A stretch of DNA of 64,000 nucleotides from NCBI RefSeq assembly GCF_015207375.1, contig NZ_JADEWY010000014.1, positions 1-64,000 on the forward strand, written 5' to 3'. Below, in pieces: positions 43,470 to 53,098 of the stretch. Every line of letters begins with the position of its first letter. The stretch's first letter is position 1. The notes below the pieces were generated by a model. That model was not told the DNA's origin. It saw only the letters and a program-made list of their open reading frames with translations, and ran no database searches. The stretch comes from Coleofasciculus sp. LEGE 07092. Its GTDB lineage: Bacteria; Cyanobacteriota; Cyanobacteriia; Cyanobacteriales; Coleofasciculaceae. Position numbers and translations under genes: made by a program.

Positions 43470-44465
43470 CTAAACTGGCAAACTCCGTCTCGGATTAAAA
43501 TTCTCAACCTCTCGTAGCTTTTCGTAGAGTTCTCTCGCTTGCGGATTTGGATCTTTGGGAACCACAATTTGAAGTTCCACTAACTGATCACCTCGTACCC
43601 CATCAATCGGGTAGCCTTTACCAGCAAGGCGCAGTCGCTGACCTGACCGGACTCCTGAGGGAACATTCATTTTTACCCTACCATCGAGAGTCGGCACTTC
43701 TATCCGTCCTCCCAATACAGCTTCCGCTGGCGTCACGGGTAGCTGACAAACAATATCAGACCTGTCTACCTGAAAGAAGGGATGGGGTGCCACGGTAATA
43801 ATTAAAAAGAGATTACCGCCTGCAATGCCCTGACCTTTGAGCCGAACTCGCTGTCCCGTCACCATACCCGGAGGCAACTCTACTTCTATCGATCGCCCAT
43901 CTTCCAAGCGAATCCGCTCGAACCCCCCTTCATAGGCTTTTTCTAACGGCAGCGTCAGCCGCGCTTCCACGTCTTTGGGAGTGGGACGGGCGTTAACGGT
44001 GTAAGCAGTTTTGCTCGTTCCCGGTCGGAAGGAATCCGATGAGCTAACCCGAACGCCCGTGCGTTCAGTAGTGGTGGCTGTACGAGGTGGACGGCGTCCA
44101 AGAAGTTGCTCAACAAAGTTGTTAAAATCGCCAAACTGACTGTAATCAACTTCCTCGGTATAGGTGCGACTTGTGCCGTTACGACTGAATGCAGTTCTGG
44201 CTGTGCTTGCTTTGGGGGCTTTACGATTAAATCCTTTCTTCTTCCAAAACTGACTAAACTGATCATACTGCGATCGCCGGGTGGGGTCAGAAAGTACCTC
44301 GTTCGCCTCGTTGATATCCTTAAATTTTTCCTCAGCGGTTTTATCTTCGGGATTCACATCCGGGTGATACTTCCGCGCTAGCCGCCGAAACGCCTTCTTA
44401 ATTTCCTCACCGGTTGCATCTGCGGGGATTCCTAAAATCTCGTAATAATTCCGAAAGTTTTGCAT
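43470..44465 (-). CDS. dnaJ: DnaJ-class co-chaperone (type II, CbpA-like)
   Basis: The J domain is complete (NYYEILGIPADATGEEIKKAFRRLARKYHPDVNPE, with HPD). A Gly/Phe-Thr-rich linker follows, then two beta-barrel substrate-binding domains (ARLTLPLEKAYEGGFERI..., VTPAEAVLGGRIEVPTLDG, VPSGVRSGQRLRLAGKGYP). There is no cysteine-rich zinc domain, so it is a type II Hsp40. With 331 residues it is full length. It lies 260 bp downstream of dnaK on the same strand and probably stimulates that DnaK. Confidence 0.94.
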   Translation of the reverse strand: MQNFRNYYEILGIPADATGEEIKKAFRRLARKYHPDVNPEDKTAEEKFKDINEANEVLSDPTRRSQYDQFSQFWKKKGFNRKAPKASTARTAFSRNGTSRTYTEEVDYSQFGDFNNFVEQLLGRRPPRTATTTERTGVRVSSSDSFRPGTSKTAYTVNARPTPKDVEARLTLPLEKAYEGGFERIRLEDGRSIEVELPPGMVTGQRVRLKGQGIAGGNLFLIITVAPHPFFQVDRSDIVCQLPVTPAEAVLGGRIEVPTLDGRVKMNVPSGVRSGQRLRLAGKGYPIDGVRGDQLVELQIVVPKDPNPQARELYEKLREVENFNPRRSLPV

Positions 44466-44473
44466 TGTCGTTC

Positions 44474-44513
44474 GTCATGGGTCATGGGTCATGGGTCATG
44501 GGTCATGGGTCAT
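44474..44513. repeat. Heptanucleotide tandem repeat (STRR), GTCATGG type
   Basis: Five perfect 7-bp units of GTCATGG followed by GTCAT, between dnaK and dnaJ, 8 bp upstream of the dnaJ start. It may affect dnaJ promoter or leader spacing and is a likely site of copy-number variation. Confidence 0.85.
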
Positions 44514-44725
44514 TAGTCATCATGAGCTGTCACTCACAACGAAGTCATGAAAACTACTCTCCCCTGAACCTTTTGTGTATTTCCTCTTCCTATTCTCAAA
44601 ACAGTCTCTCATGGGCGATTGCTCATAACGAAGGATCAAAATCCTAATGCCCTGTTCCCCACTCCCTATTTCAAAACCGATGTTAGTGAAAGACAAATGA
44701 CTCATGACGCACGACTACTGACTCC

Positions 44726-46780
44726 TTAGAACCAGTCATCATCCTCTTCATCCCAATCATTCTCTAAAGGAGCAGGACGCGATCGCTTGCGAGTGTATCC
44801 ACCCGTCCCAACACCGTAGTCGTAGGGTTGATAGGGATCGCGGCGGGTATCCCGCTCCCGCTCCGGCTCTCGATACTGATACTGATACCGATCCCGCTCT
44901 CGTTCATCCTCTCCAGAGAAGGCGCGGCGAATGGAACCAAAAAAGTCATCATCTTCTTCGTCAGAGTAGGCTAGTTGCACCTCGCGCTTGAGTTCGTAGA
45001 GAACATCTTGAAGGTCGGATTGGGCGCGGTCGATGGCACGGTCATCGTTGCGGGCGATCGCTTGACGGAGTTCCTGTACCAAGGCTTCAATTTTCCGTCG
45101 ATAACCGCTTGCAAACTGGCTACCAAAATCCAGCGTCACCTCTTTAAGTTGCCGTTCCGCGTCATTAGCGATAGTGTCAGCTCGATTGCGCTTTTCTACC
45201 CGTTCCCGCTGTTGTCGGTCTTCCTGGGCAAATTCTTCGGCTTCCCGAATCATCTGCTGAACTTGGGATTCACTCAAGGTAGACGCCCCTTGAATCATCA
45301 CACTTTGTTCCCGACCGGTAGTTTTATCAAGCGCCGTCACCTGCAAAATACCGTTGGCATCAATATCAAATGCCACCTGCACTTGAGGAACTCCTCGCGG
45401 CGCTGGGGGAATACCCGTTAGTTTAAACCGCCCTAGAGACTTATTATCCGCAGCCATTTCCCGTTCCCCTTGCAGGACGTGAACTTCTACCAGCGTCTGA
45501 TTGTTTTCAGCGGTAGAGAAGATATCCGATCGCCTGACTGGGATGGTAGTGTTGCGGGGAATCAGCTTTTTCATCACCCCACCAATGGTTTCCAGTCCCA
45601 AGGACAGGGGTGTTACATCTAAAAGCAGGACATCCTTCACTTCATTACTGAGGATTCCCGCCTGAATTGCCGCCCCCACTGCCACAACTTCATCGGGATT
45701 CACGTTTTGATTCGGCTCTTTATCAATAAAGCTGCGTACTAGTTGCTGCACCAGGGGAATGCGGGTAGAACCTCCCACTAATACCACTTCATCGATTTGC
45801 ACGGGTGTTAAGCCTGCATCTTTGAGGGCGCGTTTGAGGGGACGGCGCAAGCGACTGACCAATTCTCCGCACAGTCCCTCGAACTGGGGGCGGGTGAGTC
45901 GGCTTTCTAGATGCTTGGGTCCATCCTCGGTTGCGGTGATAAAGGGTAAGTTAATATCGGTGACTCCTACCCCTGAAAGCTCAATTTTGGCTTTTTCTGA
46001 CGCTTCCATCAGTCGCTGTAGTGCCTGACGATCGCGTCGCAAATCCACGCCCTCAGATTCTAAAAACTGTTCGGCTAGCCAGTCAACGATTTTGCGATCG
46101 AAATCATTGCCTCCGAGTTGGGTATCACCGCTGGTAGATTTAACTTCAAATACGCCCTCCCCGACTTCCAGGATCGAGACATCAAAGGTGCCGCCTCCCA
46201 AGTCAAAAACGAGAATTGTTTGGCTCTCTTGGCGATCTAAGCCATAGGCTAAGGCTGCGGCTGTGGGTTCGTTGAGAATGCGCAGAACCTCTAACCCCGC
46301 AATTCGTCCTGCATCTCGCGTCGCTTGTCGTTGTGAATCATTAAAGTAAGCGGGGACGGTAATCACTGCCCCCGTCACATCTTCCCCCAAGTAGCGAGTG
46401 GCTTCATCGGCTAACTTCCGCAAAACCATCGCCGAAACTTCTTCGGGGGCAAATTCCTTCTTCAGGCGGGGACAGCGAATTTTAATGTTGCCCGCCTCAT
46501 CGCGGCGAACGGTGTAAGCAACTCGCTTGGATTCTGGATTGAGTTCGGTGTACTTGCGCCCAATGAATCGTTTGACCCCATAAAAGGTATTTTGGGGATT
46601 GAGTACCCCTTGGCGGCGTGCCATTTGTCCGACGAGACGTTCCCCATCCTTGCTGAAACCAACCACGGAAGGGGTTGTCCGCATACCTTCTGAATTGGCA
46701 ATTACCACCGGCTTGCCGCCCTCCATGACCGCTACCACGGAGTTTGTTGTCCCTAGGTCAATGCCGACTACCTTGCCCAT
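44726..46780 (-). CDS. dnaK: Molecular chaperone DnaK (Hsp70)
   Basis: The ATPase domain begins [24 protein letters not shown] and shows [38 protein letters not shown] and [18 protein letters not shown]. The substrate-binding domain ([28 protein letters not shown]-like [17 protein letters not shown]) and helical lid follow. Instead of a short EEVD-type tail, the last ~65 residues are charged, with Arg/Glu/Tyr runs ending DEEDDDWF. The 684-residue length is close to the DnaK1 type of cyanobacteria, which carry several DnaKs. No CIRCE element was found upstream. Confidence 0.96.
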   Translation of the reverse strand: MGKVVGIDLGTTNSVVAVMEGGKPVVIANSEGMRTTPSVVGFSKDGERLVGQMARRQGVLNPQNTFYGVKRFIGRKYTELNPESKRVAYTVRRDEAGNIKIRCPRLKKEFAPEEVSAMVLRKLADEATRYLGEDVTGAVITVPAYFNDSQRQATRDAGRIAGLEVLRILNEPTAAALAYGLDRQESQTILVFDLGGGTFDVSILEVGEGVFEVKSTSGDTQLGGNDFDRKIVDWLAEQFLESEGVDLRRDRQALQRLMEASEKAKIELSGVGVTDINLPFITATEDGPKHLESRLTRPQFEGLCGELVSRLRRPLKRALKDAGLTPVQIDEVVLVGGSTRIPLVQQLVRSFIDKEPNQNVNPDEVVAVGAAIQAGILSNEVKDVLLLDVTPLSLGLETIGGVMKKLIPRNTTIPVRRSDIFSTAENNQTLVEVHVLQGEREMAADNKSLGRFKLTGIPPAPRGVPQVQVAFDIDANGILQVTALDKTTGREQSVMIQGASTLSESQVQQMIREAEEFAQEDRQQRERVEKRNRADTIANDAERQLKEVTLDFGSQFASGYRRKIEALVQELRQAIARNDDRAIDRAQSDLQDVLYELKREVQLAYSDEEDDDFFGSIRRAFSGEDERERDRYQYQYREPERERDTRRDPYQPYDYGVGTGGYTRKRSRPAPLENDWDEEDDDWF

Positions 46781-47064
46781 CCGTGTTTTTATCTCCTCTC
46801 GCTGTTGGTGCCAACTTACTCAACGATTTCATTTATCCCATGTACTGCTGACAATAGGGTTCCTGATTGGTCGCGATTTTTCTAAAGTTTAATCGCAAAT
46901 GACGCCTCTATTGTCAGTTGCTCTAATAAGCTGTACGTTTCTGTGTTGCTGACCCTATTGTATCGTTACAGTCCTCTGCCCTACAGGTGGGGAGGCAGAG
47001 GGGCTGGGGAGAAGAGTAAAGCTCAAAAATCTTCGTTTCTCCGCGTCAGTCTCAACCCGTCAAC

Positions 47065-47250
47065 TTAAGGTTGACAGCCCACTAGGTTGCGGTAAACTTC
47101 TCCAATATTGTTGAGCATCCTATCTTCTCCTGCCTTGTCACCAATTTCAGTGGCAATGGTTAGGGCTTGTTGATAATTTTCCAACGCTTGTAGGTACTGT
47201 CCCAGGTTGCCGTAAGCTAAAGCAATACTGATGAGAACAACTGCTTCCAC
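47065..47250 (-). pseudogene. TPR-protein fragment
   Basis: A 61-codon frame encodes one and a half tetratricopeptide repeats (ALAYGNLGQYLQALENYQQALTIATEIGDKAGE, MLNNIGEVYRNLV). Such repeats belong to cyanobacterial TPR-CHAT-type proteins many times longer. Neither end resembles a true gene terminus. It adjoins an IS remnant, so it is probably a broken piece. Confidence 0.65.
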
Positions 47251-47291
47251 TTACATACCAGTATCAAAAAGTCATGTCATACTTAAACTAA

Positions 47292-47477
47292 AAGAAAAAA
47301 TGGATAAATAAGCATGACTTGACCGGAGTAGCAAGCGGCTATACGACCGATAGAGATGTAGCAGCCGCACAAGTAGTCTGCATTCGTGGACTTGCAGCCG
47401 TGGGACACACGGTAAAAATGCTTTCTGAGGGTAAATTCACCGAAATCCCCGCGAAGAAAGAATCCTCACCCCTTTAG
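47292..47477 (+). pseudogene. TnpB C-terminal remnant of an IS200/IS605-family element
   Basis: The open frame encodes TDRDVAAAQVVCIRGLAAVG, then HTVKMLSEGKFTEIP and a short tail, the end of TnpB-type proteins (RD.AAQ motif after the zinc ribbon). The zinc-finger and RuvC parts are missing. A right-end hairpin directly overlaps its stop. Confidence 0.7.
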
Positions 47478-47485
47478 GCGTGAGG
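47464..47485 (+). mobile_element. IS200/IS605-type right-end hairpin
   Basis: CCTCACCCCTTTAGGCGTGAGG folds as CCTCAC/GTGAGG plus an inner CCT/AGG stem with one mismatch. It sits at the end of the TnpB remnant, as the RE hairpins of this IS family do. The left end is absent. Confidence 0.6.
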
Positions 47486-47544
47486 AGTGCCAATTTTCAT
47501 TGCGCTACCAGCTTTCGTGCAATGTGGCAATTTGCCATTTCCTT

Positions 47545-48291
47545 CTACTGGGCAGCGGAGGAGTTTACCTCGGTGGCTAATTCCTCATTCGTGGGTAATT
47601 CCAGGCAGTATCCTGCACCGTACACCGTTTTGATGTATCTGGGATGGCGGGGATCAGGTTCTAGCTTAGTTCTTAGGTGGCGGATATGTACGCGGATGGT
47701 TTCGATATCATCATCAGGATCGTAACCCCAAACTTCTTTGAGAATTTCACTGGGAGAAACTGTTTGACCGTGGCGCTGAAGCAAGCAGTGCAGGAGTTCA
47801 AACTCCAGATGAGTGAGTTTAACCGTCTTCTCGAACCAAATGGTTTCAAACCGTTCGGGAATTAGTGTCAAAGGACCATAGTTGAGAATTTCCGAATGCT
47901 TGGCTGCTTGAGGAATGCGGTCAGTGCGGCGCAGTAAGGCTCGCACCCGTGCCAGCATTTCTTCCAATTCAAAGGGTTTGGTCAGGTAATCATCAGCACC
48001 GGCATTAAAGCCTTCTACTTTATCTTGAGTTTGCCCCAAGGCTGTCAACATCAGTACCGGAATTTCAGCAGTACGCTGATCCCGCCGCAGCCGTTGGCAT
48101 ACGGTGAAGCCATCAACTTTGGGCAGCATCAAGTCAAGCATAATCAGGTCTGGCTGGATTTGCAGCGCTAGTGCCTGACCCTTGATACCATCGGATGCTT
48201 GACTAACATCATAACCAGCCATCTCCAGATTGATGGAGACTAATTCTGAAATTGCAGGATCGTCGTCGATTACGAGAATGCGAGGCATCAC
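47545..48291 (-). CDS. rpaA: OmpR-family response regulator RpaA
   Basis: The receiver domain begins [33 protein letters not shown] and has phospho-Asp in LIMLDLMLP and Lys in DYLTKPFE. The winged-helix DNA-binding domain has [34 protein letters not shown] and [32 protein letters not shown]. These segments are characteristic of cyanobacterial RpaA rather than RpaB. RpaA receives phosphate from SasA and transmits circadian output and light/energy signals. Either of the two first Met codons can start it. An HLR1-like RpaB site lies upstream. Confidence 0.9.
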   Translation of the reverse strand: MMPRILVIDDDPAISELVSINLEMAGYDVSQASDGIKGQALALQIQPDLIMLDLMLPKVDGFTVCQRLRRDQRTAEIPVLMLTALGQTQDKVEGFNAGADDYLTKPFELEEMLARVRALLRRTDRIPQAAKHSEILNYGPLTLIPERFETIWFEKTVKLTHLEFELLHCLLQRHGQTVSPSEILKEVWGYDPDDDIETIRVHIRHLRTKLEPDPRHPRYIKTVYGAGYCLELPTNEELATEVNSSAAQ

Positions 48292-48467
48292 TAAGGAGTT
48301 TTCGCTGATGGTGTTTGTTACTGTTCTATAAGAACTGTTAGCAGAGGATAAGAATCCTGTACTGATTATAAGGGGTGAATATAAACTTCTTCTGAAGAAA
48401 ATCGGGATTTGCTGACTTTTGAACGGTAATCAGGTATTATTTAGAGGCATCTTGGTACGTTTACTCT

Positions 48468-48485
48468 AATGTAACCGAATGTAAC
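48468..48485. promoter_or_regulatory. HLR1-like RpaB-binding site upstream of rpaA
   Basis: AATGTAACCGAATGTAAC on the plus strand reads on the minus strand as GTTACATT-CG-GTTACATT, an exact fit to the HLR1 consensus of two (G/T)TTACA(T/A)(T/A) half-sites with a 2-nt spacer. It is 177 bp upstream of the rpaA start, in the only intergenic gap ahead of the gene. Confidence 0.6.
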
Positions 48486-48588
48486 CGAAGTTACCATTCT
48501 TTGACCAAAAAAAATACAGGGGTTCAGGAGTTCAGAATTCTTGTAAACTTTTAGCTGACTGCCTTAAAGCAGCTTATAGGGGCAGTTA

Positions 48589-50730
48589 TCACCAATCTTG
48601 GTCTTTTGGTGGCTTTTCAGCCTTTTCCGATTCTTCAGGCTTTTTGGCAGATTTTTCCTCTTCTGCCCGCTTGCGTTCGGCATCTAGCAGGCTCTGTGCC
48701 TGGTTTTTTGCCTCCTTCGCTTCTCGGTAATCTGGCTTGTAGCGCAAGGCTTTGTCATAGGAGTCGATGGCTTGGGGGTATTGGTTGAGGTTGAACAGAG
48801 CATTGCCGCGACTGTACAACGCTTCGTAGTGACTGGGTTTGATGCTAATGGCTCGATTGTAAGACGCGATCGCATCTTGGTATCGTTTTAAGATATAGAG
48901 GATGTTGCCTCGGTTGTACCAAGCTGGGTCAGAATTAGACTTTAACTGAGTTGCTTTATCGTAAGAGTTCAGCGCTTCGTCGTAACGCTGCAACTGGTGC
49001 AGCGCCCAACCACGACCGTACCAGGCTTCGTAATCGTTCGGCTGGTATTTAATGGCTTGGTCAAAAGAGGCTATAGCATCTTGATATTGTTTTAAGTTAT
49101 TTAAAGCACTACCCCGACTGTACCAAGCCCGGAAAAAGTTAGGCTGGAACTGAACGGCTTGGTCGTAAGAGTCCACCGCTTCTTTGTACTTTTGTAAATT
49201 GATAAAGGCGTTGCCGCGCTGATACCAGGCTGGGGAATAGTCGGGTTTGTATTCTAGGGTTTTATCGTAGGATTTGACAGCATCTTCGTACTGGCGCAGA
49301 TTGTGCAAAGCCCAGCCACGCTGATACCAAGCTGGGGAATAGTCGGGTTGGATGTCTAAGGCTTGGTCAAAGGACGCGATCGCGGCAGAATATCTCTGTA
49401 ACTTAATCTGTACATTGCCCCGACTTTCCCAAGCGTCCAAATCGTCGGGTTCAGTTTTCAAGGCAGTATCAAAGGCATTGATAGCTTCTTCGTACCGTTG
49501 CAACAAATCAAATGCCTTGCCTCGACCTTTCCAAGCTGCTACATAATCTGGCTGGATTTGAATGGCTTTGTCATAAGCATCAAGGGCATCTTCATAACGC
49601 TTTAACGCCAAAAAGGTATCCCCTTGACCCTGCCAAGCTTCAGTATAGTCCGGTCGGATTTCCACAGCTCGATTGTAAGCCTGAAGCGCATCATCATACC
49701 GCTTTAACTGAATCAGCGTTTCACCTCGGTTGTACAAATCGGTAGCGTTGGCAGAGTTAATCCAATTGACGGTAAAAACGGTTGCCGTCCCGACTAAACC
49801 CACCGCACCGATGGCAATTAAAACCTTGTAAAGAACAGGTTTGATGGGTTTGGGTCGAGTAACGGCAGGTTTTGGAGGTAAGGCAACGGTGGCGTTGGTT
49901 GTTTGGGTTAAATCCTTGAGGGCTTGTAAAGCGGCATCGGCTGAGGGGTAACGCTCGCGGAAGTCGTAGCGTATCATTTTGTCTAAGACTTTAGCGAATT
50001 GGGGGCTAACTGATGCCCGATCCCGCCAGGTAATTTCACCCATATCCGGGTCAGTTGGCAGTTCATTAGGCTCTAAACCCGTCAGGGCAGTAATTCCCAC
50101 CATGCCTACCGCATAGATATCACTACTCAATCGGGGATTGCCGTTGGCTTGTTCGCTGGGACGATAGCCAGGAGTGCCAATTGCGACGGTAAAATTTGTC
50201 TGTTTTCCCTGCTGCACTTGGGTACTCACTTGTTTGACGGCACCAAAATCAATCAAAATCAACTTGCCGTCTGACTTGCGCCTGATGATATTGCGGGGAT
50301 TAATATCGCGGTGGATGACGTTATGTTGGTGAACGTAGTCGAGAATTTCCAAGATGTCCTGCAATAAGGAGATTACTTGGTCTTCGCTGAGGCGTTTTCC
50401 GGGTGTTAGTTCGTGACTGAGGTCATCCCCTTCAATGAATTCTTGTACTAAATAAAATTCCTGATTTTCCTCAAAATACGCAAAAAGCTGGGGAATTTGT
50501 TCGTGGTGTCCCAACTGAAGCAACATTTTCGCTTCTGTCTCAAATAGACGCCGCGCTGTTTGCAAGGTGAAGGGGTCGGTGGCTTGCGGTTTTAGTTGCT
50601 TGACGACACAATAATGGTCGCCCGGTAAATGCTGGTCTTGGGCAACAAAGGTCGTCCCAAACCCGCCTTGTCCGAGTTGACGGATGATTTTGTAGCGTCC
50701 ACCGATTATTTGTCCGAGACCCGAGTTCAT
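48589..50730 (-). CDS. Serine/threonine protein kinase with ten TPRs
   Basis: The kinase domain (about residues 10-275) starts GGRYKIIRQLGQGGFGTTFVAQD (Gly loop), has CVVKQLKP (Lys), VIHRDINPRNIIRR (catalytic loop) and LIDFGAVKQV (DFG). A Pro/Lys linker follows, then one membrane segment (VLIAIGAVGLVGTATVFTV, about 306-325) and ten tandem 34-residue TPRs from about 330 to 670. The tail is Lys/Glu-rich. It is probably an inner-membrane eukaryotic-type kinase with the TPRs on the periplasmic side. Its stop is 297 bp before rpaA, same strand; co-regulation is not evident. Confidence 0.93.
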   Translation of the reverse strand: MNSGLGQIIGGRYKIIRQLGQGGFGTTFVAQDQHLPGDHYCVVKQLKPQATDPFTLQTARRLFETEAKMLLQLGHHEQIPQLFAYFEENQEFYLVQEFIEGDDLSHELTPGKRLSEDQVISLLQDILEILDYVHQHNVIHRDINPRNIIRRKSDGKLILIDFGAVKQVSTQVQQGKQTNFTVAIGTPGYRPSEQANGNPRLSSDIYAVGMVGITALTGLEPNELPTDPDMGEITWRDRASVSPQFAKVLDKMIRYDFRERYPSADAALQALKDLTQTTNATVALPPKPAVTRPKPIKPVLYKVLIAIGAVGLVGTATVFTVNWINSANATDLYNRGETLIQLKRYDDALQAYNRAVEIRPDYTEAWQGQGDTFLALKRYEDALDAYDKAIQIQPDYVAAWKGRGKAFDLLQRYEEAINAFDTALKTEPDDLDAWESRGNVQIKLQRYSAAIASFDQALDIQPDYSPAWYQRGWALHNLRQYEDAVKSYDKTLEYKPDYSPAWYQRGNAFINLQKYKEAVDSYDQAVQFQPNFFRAWYSRGSALNNLKQYQDAIASFDQAIKYQPNDYEAWYGRGWALHQLQRYDEALNSYDKATQLKSNSDPAWYNRGNILYILKRYQDAIASYNRAISIKPSHYEALYSRGNALFNLNQYPQAIDSYDKALRYKPDYREAKEAKNQAQSLLDAERKRAEEEKSAKKPEESEKAEKPPKDQDW

Positions 50731-50864
50731 GGGGGTTTACCGAAAGAATGCAGGCATTGCCATGATGACATACTCGATTTTTGCACAGAACTTTAGAAGA
50801 TTCCGGATAGTGACGGGGGAGATAAGCCCAGACTAGAATTGGGTTAAGGCTTAAACCCTATGAC

Positions 50865-51428
50865 ATGAATCCACAAAAATATAGAGGTATTCTGACAAAA
50901 TGGAAGGATGAGAGAGGTTTCGGTTTCATAAAACCCGATACTGGAACGCGAGAGGTTTTCCTTCATATCACTGTGCTTAAGGGAGCAGGTCGCCGTCCGA
51001 GAGTTGGAGATGCTATTTATTATGAGCTAACAACTGAAGCCAATGGAAAAGTTCGTGCCTCTAATGCTTCAATTGAAGGAGTTGCATCTAGCTCTGTGCC
51101 GAAAAAGCTAAAAAAGAAGAGCTTTGGGTTAATTCCAACGGTTATCACGGTTTCTGTCCTGGCTATTATTGCTCTTTTCGAGAAATTTACTGGTAGCAAT
51201 TCTCCCTCTCTAGTTACATCTGTCAATTCTCCTCCTCTAATTACATCCGTTCCAAGACCAGGATGTAACATCAAAGGCAATATCTCTATTGAAACGGGAA
51301 ACAAAATTTATCACGTTCCAGGAGCAGAGGATTACGAATCCACAATCATTGATCCGATCAAGGGAGAGAGATGGTTTTGTACAGAATCAGAAGCGATAGA
51401 CAATGGATGGCGTAAAGCACCTAGGTGA
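50865..51428 (+). CDS. Membrane-anchored cold-shock-domain protein
   Basis: The N-terminal 70 residues form a cold shock domain (RGILTKWKDERGFGFIKPDTGTREVFLHI, with RNP1-like GFGFIKP and RNP2-like VFLHI). A basic linker follows, then a membrane segment (LIPTVITVSVLAIIALFEKF) and a Cys-pair domain ending CNIKGNISIETGNKIYHVPGAEDY...GERWFCTESEAIDNGWRKAP. That end domain resembles the small extracytoplasmic module found after nucleases and CSD proteins. The layout suggests RNA or DNA binding in the cytoplasm with a periplasmic sensor. Its function is unknown. Confidence 0.8.
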   Translation: MNPQKYRGILTKWKDERGFGFIKPDTGTREVFLHITVLKGAGRRPRVGDAIYYELTTEANGKVRASNASIEGVASSSVPKKLKKKSFGLIPTVITVSVLAIIALFEKFTGSNSPSLVTSVNSPPLITSVPRPGCNIKGNISIETGNKIYHVPGAEDYESTIIDPIKGERWFCTESEAIDNGWRKAPR

Positions 51429-51645
51429 AGCCAGCCTCTAACACTACACCAGGCAACTAGTTCAGGTTTCAGGTGAAATCACTAACCCGCTCAATATCGC
51501 CCCTACTCTCCTGCCTGAAAAGAGGTGGTTACTTTCCTTTTGCTATGCTGCACTGGAAGTCTGCCTCAGAAAAGTAGGCATCTTTCCCACTTCATCTCGT
51601 ATCCTGGAAGAGGGTAGTTGCGTAGTTCTCGGAGCATCCGTTGTC

Positions 51646-52017
51646 ATGGCTGGTTTTGGAAATCTTGTTCAAAAAGCGTTTTACCTCGGCGTCGGTTTAG
51701 CATCCTATGCTAATGAAAAAGCTGGGGGAGCATTGACAGAACTACGGGTTCAAGCGCAAAAGCTAGCCGATGAACTTGTAGAACGGGGCGAGATCACAAC
51801 CGAGGAAGCTCGCAAAATGGTTGATGATATGGTGAAACAGGCTCAAACGCAAACCGTTCAACCCTCTCAGGAAAACTCTACACCTAGAGAACCGCGCCCT
51901 ATCGAAATTATCTCGGACGATGAAGAGCCGACTTCGACGAAAGAGGAGAATGTCGAGGCTATGCGTCAACAAGTGCAAGCGATGCAAGATGAACTGCGTC
52001 GGCTCAAGCGTGAGTAA
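51646..52017 (+). CDS. Phasin-like coiled-coil protein
   Basis: The 123-residue protein opens FGNLVQKAFYLGVGLASYANEKAGGALTELRVQAQKLADELVERGEITTEEARKMVDDMV, the pattern of the phasin/PhaF-like family: a helix that may lie on a polymer or membrane surface, then a turn and a second helix. A disordered acidic stretch precedes a final coiled coil (EAMRQQVQAMQDELRRLKRE). It may bind PHA granules or act as a scaffold. Confidence 0.72.
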   Translation: MAGFGNLVQKAFYLGVGLASYANEKAGGALTELRVQAQKLADELVERGEITTEEARKMVDDMVKQAQTQTVQPSQENSTPREPRPIEIISDDEEPTSTKEENVEAMRQQVQAMQDELRRLKRE

Positions 52018-52187
52018 GTCATTGGGTTTAAGATTGAAACTCAACGTAAGCAGACTGGTGAAGGGCTGCTATCTTGGACTAGACTAGTGAATTACCGCGA
52101 TCGCTCCAGCTAGCATGGCTGTTGGGTTGGTTCATCTCCCCAGAGCGATCGCTCGATAATCATCAGTTGTTTATTAAAGTTCCAATT

Positions 52188-52562
52188 ATGGAAGAGTGGT
52201 CGAAAACTCTATTTGAAACCCTCGACTCATTCGCTGATAGAGTTGATGAGTTTTTCATGGAGATCAATGAAGTCGTTGAAGACTGGACTGAGGAATGGCA
52301 TCATACGGTTGGCGTAGAAATCGATAAGTGCTTAGAGGATGTATTTGAGCCTATTATTGAAATTTATTTTGAGTTTGAAGATATCACAGGCGAAACCGAC
52401 CAGCTATTTACTTATCCGGTAGAACCAACCCCAGAGCAAAATACAGCTTGTATAGGGTGTCACCATTACCACGGTCAAGTCTACGGCGGTAATTTGTTAG
52501 TCTGCGGTATGCATCCCTACGGTTGGGATGGTGAAAATTGTCCGGACTGGGAATCTAATTAG
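52188..52562 (+). CDS. Small Cys/His-rich conserved cyanobacterial protein
   Basis: From the ATG at 52188 the product has 124 residues: an acidic helical first half (WSKTLFETLDSFADRVDEFF, EDWTEEWHHTVG) and a C-terminal CIGCHHYHGQVYGGNLLVCGMHPYGWDGENCPDW. The spacing CxxC-H-H...C...H...C could bind a metal or an Fe-S cluster. I recognise it as a cyanobacterial family without known function. It lies 12 bp before queF and is probably co-transcribed. A longer frame from 52122 is rejected. Confidence 0.65.
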   Translation: MEEWSKTLFETLDSFADRVDEFFMEINEVVEDWTEEWHHTVGVEIDKCLEDVFEPIIEIYFEFEDITGETDQLFTYPVEPTPEQNTACIGCHHYHGQVYGGNLLVCGMHPYGWDGENCPDWESN

Positions 52563-52574
52563 ATCAAGCTATTT

Positions 52575-53000
52575 ATGAGTCACCCTTCTATTGAGCAATC
52601 CCCATCCTCAGAAAGTCAAAAACCTCAGATGAAATACGGCGAACGGGAAATCGCTGAGGGCAAATTAATCACGTTTCCCAATCCCCGTGTTGGGCGTCGC
52701 TACGATATCAACATCACCTTGCCAGAATTTACTTGCAAGTGTCCGTTCTCCGGTTATCCGGATTTTGCCACGATTTACGTGACCTATGTTCCTAACGAGA
52801 AAGTCGTGGAACTCAAGGCGCTGAAACTTTATATCAACAGCTACCGCGATCGCTATATTTCTCACGAAGAATCTGTCAATCAAATTTTAGACGACTTTGT
52901 GGATGCCTGCGACCCCTTAGAGGTAACGATTAAAGGCGACTTTACCCCACGGGGTAATGTTCACACGGTTATAGAAGTGCGGCATCAAAAAGACGTTTAA
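52575..53000 (+). CDS. queF: NADPH-dependent 7-cyano-7-deazaguanine reductase
   Basis: QueF reduces preQ0 to preQ1 in queuosine synthesis. The unimodular form is clear: ITFPNPRVGRRYDINITLPEFTCKCPFSGYPDFA with the active-site Cys in CPFSG, then VELKALKLYINSYRD (substrate-binding Glu) and YISHEESVNQI. Residues 1-18 are a variable head. At 141 residues it is normal size. Confidence 0.95.
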   Translation: MSHPSIEQSPSSESQKPQMKYGEREIAEGKLITFPNPRVGRRYDINITLPEFTCKCPFSGYPDFATIYVTYVPNEKVVELKALKLYINSYRDRYISHEESVNQILDDFVDACDPLEVTIKGDFTPRGNVHTVIEVRHQKDV

Positions 53001-53011
53001 CTTGTACCAGT

Positions 53012-53036
53012 TAGGACAGGCAAGATGCCTATCCTA
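53012..53036. repeat. Palindromic intergenic repeat after queF
   Basis: TAGGACAGGCA (53012-53022) and TGCCTATCCTA (53026-53036) pair with one mismatch around AGA. It is a dispersed-repeat-type hairpin between convergent genes and may act as a weak terminator (GGGGGTTTT follows). Confidence 0.6.
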
Positions 53037-53098
53037 CGGGGGTTTTAAGAATAACCTGGACTTAGGCATTCGCCTCTCCAAATTCTGGGGAACTCAAT

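Noticed and set aside
44975-45421. A 148-codon plus-strand frame opposite dnaK
   Set aside because: It is antisense to a highly conserved gene and has no features of its own; long antisense frames are expected there.
46781-47064. CIRCE element ahead of dnaK
   Set aside because: No TTAGCACTC-N9-GAGTGCTAA sequence or close variant was seen.
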